Below are positions 33,366-38,737 of a DNA stretch of 41,356 nt, piece after piece; the stretch's first letter is position 1; every line of letters begins with the position of its first letter. Below the pieces are notes generated by a model, which was given only the letters and a program-made list of their open reading frames with translations, did not search any database and had not been told where the DNA came from. The position numbers and the translations under genes were made by a program. Source of the stretch: a virus. The DNA lies in the IMG/VR virus record IMGVR_UViG_3300049489_000677, positions 1-41,356 of that record. One strand, written 5' to 3'.

Positions 33366-34463
33366 ATGGACTCTAAGCGTATTATTGCTGGGATTATCGG
33401 AGTAACCTTAATCGGGGGTAGTTTAGTACTGGACCCTGGATATGAGCAGGTTGAGTGGAAATACTCGCAGTCGGTTCCACGCTTTGATACACCATCAGGA
33501 AATCTAACTCAAGGGCAATATGGAGTGACTGATACAGGTCAGATATTATATAACCGTGATGGTACGGTACGTTCTCTTGATGAAGATCCCGCCTTTATTG
33601 ATGACCTAGAGGAAAGACAATATCTGGGTGTTAAGTATCAAGATGTCTTTGAGGGTGGGGTAATCGAAGAGGTGACGGCAAAAGATTATGCAGACTTAGA
33701 GACAAATGAACGACTACCAGTAAAGACTAAATTTGTTTTAGCGAAAGATCTGGAAGCAGCGATTGTTAATGAAGCGACTAACTTCGCTGACTCTTCCGGT
33801 TTCGTTAATTCCTTAACCTTGTCTATCGATTGTACTGAGACTGATCGAGGAGTAGTGACTGGGGTTGCTAATAGGGTATTGAGTGAAATTACCGGAGCAA
33901 CTCATAATGGAGATGCTATGACTAGTGAAGTTACAAAGGAAAACACAAACGTAGCAGGAGCAATGATGTTTTCTCGGACAGCCGCTGACTCAGGGACAAA
34001 TAATGTGGTTGTCTCTTTGTCTGCTTTTCGTCTTTTATCTGTCTTTAATATCTGTCTTTCAGGGACAGATCAAACGGACATGATTGAAGCCACTGGTTCA
34101 GATGGGGGTTTCGGTTCAACAAGAAGTGTCACTCTAACAACATTAACCAACGGGGCTTGGGTTATGTCAACAATTAACTCTCAGGGAACTAGGACATTCA
34201 CTCCTGACGCTGGTGAAACTGAACTTAATGATTCTGACCACTCCGATGGTAGCCTTGGAGCTATTGGTGTCTCATATTTAGAAGATGCTGTTGCCGGTAG
34301 TGAGACTATTGGCTGGACCATATCATCAAGTGACAATGCTGAGATGGTGGCGGTAGCAATAAAACCAGCGTCGGGAGGTGGCGGAGGAGGGGAAGCAATC
34401 ACCACACCTTCATCCACACTAAAAGGTGGCTTACAAGTCAAGGGGGGTGTTATAATTAAGTAA
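33366..34463 (+). CDS. Membrane-anchored jelly-roll-like surface or virion protein (365 aa)
   Basis: Residues 5-20 (RIIAGIIGVTLIGGSLV) form a hydrophobic anchor. The middle has a tail-fibre-like 'QYGVTDTGQILYNRDG' segment. Residues about 180-345, with GATHNGDAMT, SGTDQTDMIEATGS, GAIGVSYLEDAVAGSETIGW and NAEMVAVAIKPA, form the Ser/Thr-rich beta sandwich also seen in fibre gene 17173. A Gly-rich linker and a short C-terminal tail follow. It overlaps the promoter of the next gene by its last codons. Not clearly virion or cell-surface. Confidence 0.55.
   Translation: MDSKRIIAGIIGVTLIGGSLVLDPGYEQVEWKYSQSVPRFDTPSGNLTQGQYGVTDTGQILYNRDGTVRSLDEDPAFIDDLEERQYLGVKYQDVFEGGVIEEVTAKDYADLETNERLPVKTKFVLAKDLEAAIVNEATNFADSSGFVNSLTLSIDCTETDRGVVTGVANRVLSEITGATHNGDAMTSEVTKENTNVAGAMMFSRTAADSGTNNVVVSLSAFRLLSVFNICLSGTDQTDMIEATGSDGGFGSTRSVTLTTLTNGAWVMSTINSQGTRTFTPDAGETELNDSDHSDGSLGAIGVSYLEDAVAGSETIGWTISSSDNAEMVAVAIKPASGGGGGGEAITTPSSTLKGGLQVKGGVIIK
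34448..34462 (+). promoter_or_regulatory. Near-leaderless promoter of the lysis region
   Basis: TG-T-TATAAT (TATAAT 34451-34456) sits in the last codons of the 365-aa gene. The start is predicted at about 34463, two bases before ATG 34465. Confidence 0.55.
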
Positions 34464-34464
34464 C

Positions 34465-34797
34465 ATGGAAAATTTCACTTTTCTCGAATCACTCACGATA
34501 GTACTCATCGCTCTTCTTTTCTTTAAAGAAGAAATTACTCCTTGGATAAAAGAAAAGCTAGGGATCAGTAATTCTAAATCTAACGCTACAAAAGGACAGG
34601 TAGACGAACTGGCGGAATATGTTAATCACAGACAGACGGAGATCTTAGAAGCTCAGACTCGGATCTTGGGTGAAGTTAAGAATGAGGTAACCAATCACAG
34701 TAAGACCCTGGGTGAAGTACATAGTGAAATAAATAAAGTTGGGCGGAAGCAAGAAGAATGGGAAAAGTATGGAATACCAGTAAGGACTCGTTTATGA
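34465..34797 (+). CDS. Single-TM coiled-coil protein (110 aa), holin or spanin-like candidate
   Basis: Residues 8-20 (LTIVLIALLFFKE with flanks) are a short hydrophobic segment at the N-terminus, followed by an amphipathic helix and a coiled coil (ILEAQTRILGEVKNEVTNHSKTLGEVHSEINKV). The shape recalls inner-membrane spanin subunits or holin-associated proteins. It is the first gene before the zincin-like protein, M23 peptidase and 2-TM protein. Its TGA overlaps the next ATG by four bases. Confidence 0.5.
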   Translation: MENFTFLESLTIVLIALLFFKEEITPWIKEKLGISNSKSNATKGQVDELAEYVNHRQTEILEAQTRILGEVKNEVTNHSKTLGEVHSEINKVGRKQEEWEKYGIPVRTRL

Positions 34798-35393
34798 AAT
34801 ACATTTTCTATACAACTTCAAAATCAGCTTTGGTAAAACAACAAGCTGATTACTTTGCTAAACAGATTAGTCAAACAAAAGGACGAGAAGAGGTAGAAGT
34901 GGAAGTAGTTGTTAAAAAACCTTTTAAGAAGGTAAAAACAACAAAGGATAATGATGGTGACACTAAATTTGTCTGGTCTTGGTTTAGAGATAATCTACCT
35001 AAAAAAGACTATGACGGAGTGATCTTTCATTTCACCCCTTACTATCGCAGACTTTGGGGTATTACTGAAAGTTTAAATGGGGTAAGGAATGAGAATAACC
35101 GTGAACATCCTGAGTTTTGGGTTTGTACCGATTTAGATACTAAAGCTAAGGGTTATCCTGATAATATAACCAACTTCCTACGTCTTCTTTTTCACGAACA
35201 CGCTCACTTTGATGAAGACTTAGACGATGAGGTAGGTAATGTTCTAACCCAGATGAGTGTCCATAAGTGGGATTATGAATTAAAACAAATACATAAGTAT
35301 CACTTAATGGTGGACTACCGAGGAAGAGCGTTCAAAAATAAGGTTAATCAGATTTTTAATAAGGTTATTAAGTTAGCTAAACAATATGTCTAA
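34794..35393 (+). CDS. Zincin-like metallopeptidase (199 aa)
   Basis: The motif LLFHEHAHFDEDLDDE contains HEHAH at residues 134-138, an HExxH zinc-binding pair with the catalytic Glu, followed by an acidic stretch that could supply the third ligand. The rest is alpha/beta with a C-terminal helix. The start at 34794 is set by the ATGA overlap with the preceding gene; a longer frame from 34758 would overlap it more. Its place between the TM coiled-coil and M23 genes suggests a part in lysis or cell-wall protein cutting, but it lacks a signal peptide. Substrate unknown. Confidence 0.6.
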   Translation: MKYIFYTTSKSALVKQQADYFAKQISQTKGREEVEVEVVVKKPFKKVKTTKDNDGDTKFVWSWFRDNLPKKDYDGVIFHFTPYYRRLWGITESLNGVRNENNREHPEFWVCTDLDTKAKGYPDNITNFLRLLFHEHAHFDEDLDDEVGNVLTQMSVHKWDYELKQIHKYHLMVDYRGRAFKNKVNQIFNKVIKLAKQYV

Positions 35394-36132
35394 AGTCTAT
35401 CAACAATTACAAATATTTCGGCCAATGGTTGCTAAGAAAATCACGCAAGGCTGGGCTGAAAATCTAGCTTGTCGTGATAATAATGGACGAATTTATGGTA
35501 TATCACGAGGTAAAAAATGCCCTGGACAATCTTTTTACGAATCTATTGGTATGCGAGGACATAACGGTTTAGACATATCAGCTACTGTCGGTGAAGACAT
35601 CTACCATAGTGCCACATTCCCCGGTTACTGGCTAACTGAAGTCGATCAAGCTGGGGGAATCGGCGTTGACGTGGTCTCAAACGAGCCATTATTCTTCCCT
35701 TTTCCTATCCCTCCAGAACTATACAATACTGCCGTACCACATGAACAAGATGGCATAAATGGGTTTACCCATCATGTGAAGATGCGCTATTGGCATCTCC
35801 ATAAGGCTCTAGGGTACAATAAAAAGCAAATAACTTGTGGTGAGACTATTGGCTTAGCTGGTAATACTGGAGCTTCTTCTGGTCCTCATCTACATTTTGC
35901 CCCCAAATGGTGTATGTCTGACGGACGGGGTGTCGGGCAAAGTAATGGATTTGCTGGAGCGTTTGACCCTACTCCTTATTACCGGCATGACTTTACCGCC
36001 AAAGAACATACTGAGTTATTAGGAGAAAAGGTTGTACCCTTATCAGATCAAGAGTACAAAGATGCAATGCAAAGTCTTAGCTTAATGCAGACTTTGTTAA
36101 TCACTTTAAAAAAATTATTAAACAATCAATAA
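35386..36132 (+). CDS. M23-family peptidoglycan endopeptidase (248 aa)
   Basis: The LAS/M23 active site is present: RGHNGLD (H59, D63) and GPHLHF (H168, H170) with GETIGLAGNTGASSG before it, typical of LytM/M23 enzymes; another histidine pair occurs in RYWHLHK. These enzymes cut peptide cross-links of peptidoglycan. There is no N-terminal TM or signal, so release through a holin is expected. It overlaps the zincin gene by eight bases and is followed by the holin-like gene, forming the lysis cassette. Confidence 0.85.
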   Translation: MSKVYQQLQIFRPMVAKKITQGWAENLACRDNNGRIYGISRGKKCPGQSFYESIGMRGHNGLDISATVGEDIYHSATFPGYWLTEVDQAGGIGVDVVSNEPLFFPFPIPPELYNTAVPHEQDGINGFTHHVKMRYWHLHKALGYNKKQITCGETIGLAGNTGASSGPHLHFAPKWCMSDGRGVGQSNGFAGAFDPTPYYRHDFTAKEHTELLGEKVVPLSDQEYKDAMQSLSLMQTLLITLKKLLNNQ

Positions 36133-36133
36133 T

Positions 36134-36382
36134 ATGAATTTTGAAAAATTTATCACTTCTTCAAGTGATCCAAGGAAGTTGAGTCTAACGGTAAAAGGAT
36201 TCCTCTTAGCTATCCTACCTATCATTCTTGCTATAACTGGTATGACTGAAGGTGAGGTACAGCCAATTATTGACGTAGTAGTTGATCTAACTTTCTACTT
36301 GACATCTATAATAGCTGGTGTTCAAATGTTAATCGGTCTAGTACGTAAAGTAAAGCTTGGTCGTTGGAGTGCTAAGGAATAA
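36134..36382 (+). CDS. Two-TM holin-like protein (82 aa)
   Basis: Two hydrophobic helices (about 20-38, VKGFLLAILPIILAITGM; and 50-70, VVDLTFYLTSIIAGVQMLIGLV) are joined by a short acidic loop; the C-terminus is basic (RKVKLGRWSAKE). The size and topology are class II holin-like. It follows the M23 gene by one base. A terminator-containing small RNA locus comes right after, closing the late operon. Confidence 0.65.
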   Translation: MNFEKFITSSSDPRKLSLTVKGFLLAILPIILAITGMTEGEVQPIIDVVVDLTFYLTSIIAGVQMLIGLVRKVKLGRWSAKE

Positions 36383-36386
36383 GTGT

Positions 36387-36477
36387 TATAATATAACGGT
36401 CAACCGCAAAGTGGTGGTTGTGGTTGATAACATATTTCTACGTTGTATCTAAAATAGTCCCCTTCTGGGACTTTTTT
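36387..36477 (+). ncRNA. Candidate small RNA (about 80 nt) with own promoter and terminator
   Basis: TG-T-TATAAT (TATAAT 36387-36392) predicts a start at about 36399. A terminator, AGTCCC (36456-36461)/GGGACT (36467-36472) with a T run to 36477, ends it. The RNA has CAACC/GGTTG pairs with alternative partners. No open frame of note is inside. It could instead be the leader of the lysozyme transcript, acting as an attenuator. Confidence 0.5.
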
Positions 36478-36491
36478 AGTTATCCCCACCG

Positions 36492-36548
36492 TAGCTTAGG
36501 TAAGCTATAGATATGGTATAATAGAGGGAGGTCAAGATACGTCTTGGC
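36492..36548 (+). promoter_or_regulatory. Lysozyme promoter with operator palindrome and leader hairpin
   Basis: A perfect dyad, TAGCTTA (36492-36498)/TAAGCTA (36501-36507), lies upstream of the extended -10 TGG-TATAAT (36517-36522). The leader starts with a 7-bp hairpin around a UACG loop (36531-36548), then runs to ATG 36572. The dyad overlaps the -35 region, so a repressor could block the promoter. No SD is seen. Confidence 0.55.
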
Positions 36549-36571
36549 ATTAGTAGATAAGATCAAATAGT

Positions 36572-37087
36572 ATGAAACAACGAGATACCCGTGGACGGTA
36601 CAAGAGAGTGTATCGTAAAGGGACTCGGTGGGATGCTATGGTTTGCATTGGGTTATTTGGAGGGTTGTTGTTAGGTTTACTGTTCGATACATTGAACCAA
36701 CCAGCGATACAGACTGTATACGCTGAAGAAAAAAAGATTGTCGTAGAACCAGAAGTAGTGTTGATTGAAATTGCTTGGGGTGAAGAAAGTATTATTAAGA
36801 AAATTAAAAATACTTTCCCTGAAGATCCTGAGACAGCAGTTAAGATAGCTAGGTGTGAAAGTGGATTGAAGATGATCCAAAGTAATCATCTCCATAATGG
36901 TGTACAAGAACCTTCTTATGGGATTTTTCAAATTCATAAGCCATCTTGGGAACGTAAAGCTAAAGAATTAGGTTACTGGAATTACCAAACAGATGTTGAA
37001 GAAAACATCAAAATGGCTAGGTACATCTATGATAACGCTGGTAAAACTTGGAAAGACTGGAGTTGTTACACCAAGAAAATGATCTAA
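36572..37087 (+). CDS. Membrane-anchored lysozyme-like transglycosylase (171 aa)
   Basis: A basic N-terminus is followed by one TM segment (about 22-38, MVCIGLFGGLLLGLLFD). The catalytic domain (about 72-171) has ARCESGL with E96 as the likely catalytic Glu, and SYGIFQIHKPSW (115-126), the pattern of lysozyme/SLT (GH23-like) folds. It should cut glycan strands from the membrane side. It has its own promoter, operator dyad and terminator, so it may act separately from the M23 cassette, either in entry (virion lysin) or in lysis. Confidence 0.8.
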   Translation: MKQRDTRGRYKRVYRKGTRWDAMVCIGLFGGLLLGLLFDTLNQPAIQTVYAEEKKIVVEPEVVLIEIAWGEESIIKKIKNTFPEDPETAVKIARCESGLKMIQSNHLHNGVQEPSYGIFQIHKPSWERKAKELGYWNYQTDVEENIKMARYIYDNAGKTWKDWSCYTKKMI

Positions 37088-37120
37088 CTAAAAAATCCCC
37101 TAGAGCAGGGGATTTTTTAG
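37088..37120. terminator. Strong bidirectional terminator
   Basis: CTAAAAAATCCCC (37088-37100) and GGGGATTTTTTAG (37108-37120) form a perfect 13-bp stem around a 7-base loop; A and T runs on both sides serve both strands. It ends the lysozyme transcript from the left and the zinc-microprotein transcripts from the right. Confidence 0.9.
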
Positions 37121-37212
37121 AATATGTTTCTTTTAAGCACTTTTATTAGGTCTCCAAATGTTGAAAGAACGCCTGGGCTATCCAGGTACTTGATTATTAT
37201 ATCACCCCTCAC
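37117..37212 (-). CDS. Possible microprotein (31 aa)
   Basis: A GTG at 37212 overlaps the stop region of the 58-aa gene, and the frame (IIIKYLDSPGVLSTFGDLIKVLKRNIF) ends inside the terminator. It would be an amphipathic helical peptide. A hairpin CCTGG/CCAGG lies within it (about 37172-37186). Coding is not certain; it may be only a 3' untranslated region. Confidence 0.25.
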   Translation of the reverse strand: MRGDIIIKYLDSPGVLSTFGDLIKVLKRNIF

Positions 37213-37378
37213 ACGCGGTACATACCTCTGGAGCCTTGTGGATAACTACCTCTTTATACTGAAAACCTTTTGTCTCTAAGTCTTGGTGGTATTGTAATTC
37301 TTCTTCAGTATTGATCTTAATAATTGATTCATCTTTTTTAGGTGATACTCTGACGTATCTAGTGTTTATTTTTAGCAT
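37202..37378 (-). CDS. Small protein with C-terminal CxxC (58 aa)
   Basis: Not long enough for usual cut-offs, but preceded by a TGC-TATAAT -10 (37387-37392, extension to 37395) two bases before the ATG. The protein has basic N-terminal beta strands (MLKINTRYVRVSPKK), an acidic helix (INTEEELQYHQDLETKG), and ends APEVCTACEG, a CxxC at the very end. Redox or metal binding in a homodimer is possible. Function unknown. Confidence 0.6.
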   Translation of the reverse strand: MLKINTRYVRVSPKKDESIIKINTEEELQYHQDLETKGFQYKEVVIHKAPEVCTACEG

Positions 37379-37400
37379 AGACCTTTATTATAGCATGATG

Positions 37401-37425
37401 AAAAAACCCGCCTAGGTGGCGGGTT
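37401..37425 (-). terminator. Terminator of the 53-aa zinc-finger gene
   Basis: AACCCGCC and GGCGGGTT form an 8-bp stem around TAGGT at about 37405-37425; on the minus strand it is followed by T6. The TAG stop (37412-37414) of the gene lies inside the hairpin, so ribosomes at the stop would interfere with termination. Confidence 0.75.
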
Positions 37426-37573
37426 GGGGTTGAAGGGGGAGAGTCTTGCGAAAGAAACTGTCGGCGCACTTCGGGTTGCAGAAGTTCACCACACCGTTGT
37501 CTTCGCAGATCACCTTGTATGGATAGCTGGCGGGACGTTGGCAATAGAGACACTTCGGGTCTTGTTTTCGCAT
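37412..37573 (-). CDS. FCS/TRASH-type zinc-finger microprotein (53 aa)
   Basis: The protein has C8-x2-C11 (KCLYCQ), C23 and then FCNPKCADSFF (C32, C36), the pattern of FCS/TRASH/MYM-like treble-clef fingers ('FC.xxC...F'). Such domains bind zinc and often mediate protein or nucleic-acid contacts. It has its own promoter TGC-TATAAT (37600-37605, rc) with a 20-base leader including GGAG. It is a stand-alone transcription unit. Confidence 0.7.
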   Translation of the reverse strand: MRKQDPKCLYCQRPASYPYKVICEDNGVVNFCNPKCADSFFRKTLPLQPQPAT

Positions 37574-37599
37574 GGAAGAACTCCGTGGTTTCCACTACT

Positions 37600-37623
37600 A
37601 TTATAGCACTACTATGGTAGAAT
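37600..37623. promoter_or_regulatory. Divergent promoter between zinc-finger gene and structured RNA
   Basis: Minus: TATAAT (rc of 37600-37605) with TGC extension, for the 53-aa gene. Plus: TGG-TAGAAT (TAGAAT 37618-37623), a near-consensus extended -10 with start near 37630, for the RNA region and tRNA-like gene. The plus promoter is weaker. Confidence 0.5.
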
Positions 37624-37629
37624 TAAGGG

Positions 37630-37790
37630 AGGTGGTTGGTGTTCTGAGCACTGGTAGAAGATGGGGTTACTGCCGTATGTGGACTAAAGTAACGTTCTGC
37701 ATCCACCGACATTAAGAACATACTACCAGTGCTCTTGACATCAACTTTGCTTTCCTTCTGGGAGAAAAGACGTATTTCTCCCACAAGGAT
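37630..37790 (+). ncRNA. Structured non-coding region upstream of the tRNA-like gene
   Basis: A 12-bp perfect inverted repeat, GAGCACTGGTAG (37646-37657)/CTACCAGTGCTC (37723-37734), encloses smaller pairings (GTTAC/GTAAC). TGTTCT (37640-37645)/AGAACA (37715-37720) is a competing pairing. A second hairpin, GGGAGAAA (37760-37767)/TTTCTCCC (37775-37782), precedes the tRNA-like gene. A 62-residue minus-strand frame crosses the region only from a TTG inside the tRNA-like gene, so I treat the region as RNA, either a 5' leader or a separate RNA. Confidence 0.45.
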
Positions 37791-37796
37791 GGCAAC

Positions 37797-37897
37797 GGGG
37801 ACGTAGCTCAACGGTAGAGCGGGCTTTTGAAAGCAGCCGTGTGCCCTGTTCTAGACACCACGTCACACATGAGTAGGTTCAACTCCTACCGTCCCCA
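37797..37897 (+). tRNA. Atypical tRNA-like gene with 34-base variable region
   Basis: Acceptor GGGGACG/CGTCCCC pairs perfectly; T8 A9, D arm GCTC/GAGC with G18 G19, and T arm GTAGG/CCTAC with loop TTCAACT are normal. The anticodon arm GGCTT/CAGCC has 4 of 5 pairs; by position the anticodon is GAA (Phe). The region between anticodon arm and T arm has 34 bases with a GTGTG/CACAC stem, far longer than in tRNA-Phe. It may be a class II-like tRNA with altered identity, an intron-bearing tRNA, or a tRNA mimic. No CCA is encoded. Confidence 0.65.
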
Positions 37898-37924
37898 CTA
37901 ACACAAAACACATATTTATGTGAC

Positions 37925-38024
37925 TGACGTAGTTAGATTTAACATTATTTAAATAAATAACTATACTTAGAGCCATATTCTTATATGGTGGTTGTGTGAT
38001 TGACTTAATATTGACGTAGTTAGA
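37925..38024 (+). repeat. 13-base direct repeat flanking an AT-rich segment
   Basis: TGACGTAGTTAGA occurs at 37925-37937 and at 38012-38024, with AT-rich sequence without a gene between. The spacing (87 bases) and location after the tRNA-like gene suggest a duplicated RNA element or binding site; the role is unknown. Confidence 0.4.
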
Positions 38025-38030
38025 CAATTA

Positions 38031-38065
38031 ACACAAACACCCCTTTCGGGGGCTTGTGTGTTTTT
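38031..38065 (+). terminator. Rho-independent terminator of the tRNA-like/RNA region
   Basis: ACACAA (38031-38036) pairs with TTGTGT (38054-38059), and CCCC (38040-38043) pairs with GGGG (38048-38051) around TTTC; five T follow. It closes the plus-strand RNA transcript. Confidence 0.85.
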
Positions 38066-38077
38066 ATTTATATCCCA

Positions 38078-38131
38078 CTTTCTAGTTCCGTATCAAGTCC
38101 CTAGAAAGCTTAATGCTTGGGAAATTTAAGC
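38078..38131. other. Two consecutive hairpins in a gene-free stretch
   Basis: CTTTCTAG (38078-38085)/CTAGAAAG (38101-38108) and GCTTAA (38108-38113)/TTAAGC (38126-38131). Nothing else was recognised in 38066-38208. A second small RNA is possible, but no promoter or terminator was found. Confidence 0.3.
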
Positions 38132-38208
38132 CGTACTATGCTTGCATTAAAACAGTCGTGCCGAGCCAATCCTCTTGTTGATACCACTAAGACTGACGTG
38201 TGAGGGTA

Positions 38209-38376
38209 TTATATCACCCTCAGCTCTTTGGCGCACTTAGTACAGATCAATCCATCTTTATAGGTATAAAAGATATACCTAACCTCTTCCTTAGAATAAT
38301 AATACCCACTTCTAACCTCACCGTTATTATTGCATCGGGTACATTTCCCCCTTTTTTTAATGCAGATGCCGTTCAT
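38209..38376 (-). CDS. Zinc-ribbon microprotein (55 aa)
   Basis: Two CxxC knuckles, KCTRCN (C12, C15) and ICTKCA (C45, C48), are spaced about 30 residues apart with an aromatic stretch (GYYYSKEEVRYIFYTY) between: a complete zinc ribbon. The stop lies in a hairpin TGAGGGT/ACCCTCA (38201-38222). The gene is driven by the minus half of a bidirectional promoter with a 5-base leader. Possible DNA-, RNA- or protein-binding regulator. Confidence 0.65.
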   Translation of the reverse strand: MNGICIKKRGKCTRCNNNGEVRSGYYYSKEEVRYIFYTYKDGLICTKCAKELRVI

Positions 38377-38380
38377 ACAA

Positions 38381-38396
38381 TGCTATAATTATAAAG
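38381..38396. promoter_or_regulatory. Palindromic bidirectional promoter
   Basis: TATAATTATA (38384-38393) is its own complement and gives a TATAAT on each strand: plus -10 at 38384-38389 (with TGC extension), minus -10 at 38388-38393. Starts are predicted near 38396 (+) and 38381 (-). Two small genes diverge from it, so RNA polymerase can serve only one direction at a time. Confidence 0.65.
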
Positions 38397-38415
38397 GAAA
38401 ACCCAGGAGGTTGCC

Positions 38416-38610
38416 ATGCAAGTCGATACCATGACTGATGGATCTTTCCGCTTCACCTTCCCTAAGACTGAAAAGCGTCTCGGTATTCAGCTCCTCAGTG
38501 TCATCACCTGTACAGATGAAGACACCAAGGAACAAATTGAATACGCTAAGTACCGCATCCTTCTCGCTGGTGTTCTTACCGATAAACCCACTACTGAGCC
38601 TCCTTCTTAG
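38416..38610 (+). CDS. Small hypothetical protein with a consensus SD (64 aa)
   Basis: AGGAGG (38405-38410) lies five bases before the ATG, the strongest SD in the window and an exception here. The protein is beta-rich (SFRFTFPKTEKRLGIQLLSVITC) and ends TDKPTTEPPS. Codon use is more C-rich than in the neighbours, and an overlapping minus frame also stays open, but the SD, promoter and terminator all fit the plus strand. Function unknown. Confidence 0.7.
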   Translation: MQVDTMTDGSFRFTFPKTEKRLGIQLLSVITCTDEDTKEQIEYAKYRILLAGVLTDKPTTEPPS

Positions 38611-38620
38611 GGGGCTTTGT
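38597..38620 (+). terminator. Terminator overlapping the stop of the 64-aa gene
   Basis: AGCCTCC (38597-38603)/GGGGGCT (38610-38616) with one T-G pair and loop TTCTTA, followed by a T-rich tail. The TAG stop begins in the loop. Confidence 0.65.
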
Positions 38621-38731
38621 TTATGCTGGCATCTCTTCACAACAACGTCTACACTCGAAAGTGTGTAGGTTTTTGTCTACACGCTTCATCCTCCAATCAT
38701 GGCCGAATAAATAGCAAATGATTTTTTTCAT
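38621..38731 (-). CDS. Cys-containing microprotein (36 aa)
   Basis: MKKIICYLFGHDWRMKR... with a C-terminal ECRRCCEE. Short phage proteins with 'GH.W' then CxxC are common in tailed phages and are thought to bind zinc (H11 with C27, C30 or C31). The start is seven bases after the stop of the 153-aa gene, so it is the last gene of the accessory operon. Function unknown. Confidence 0.55.
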   Translation of the reverse strand: MKKIICYLFGHDWRMKRVDKNLHTFECRRCCEEMPA

Positions 38732-38737
38732 ATTTTA

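Noticed and set aside
37623-37811. 62-aa minus-strand frame over the structured RNA
   Set aside because: It begins with a TTG inside the tRNA-like gene and has no promoter. Stems and the opposite-strand promoter point to an RNA region.
38114-38182. 22-aa plus frame after the terminator
   Set aside because: It is too short and has no promoter or clear SD; it could as well be chance in the hairpin region.
38389-38668. Minus-strand and shifted plus frames overlapping the 64-aa gene
   Set aside because: The consensus SD, promoter and terminator support only the plus frame 38416-38610; the others are shadows of its C-rich codons.
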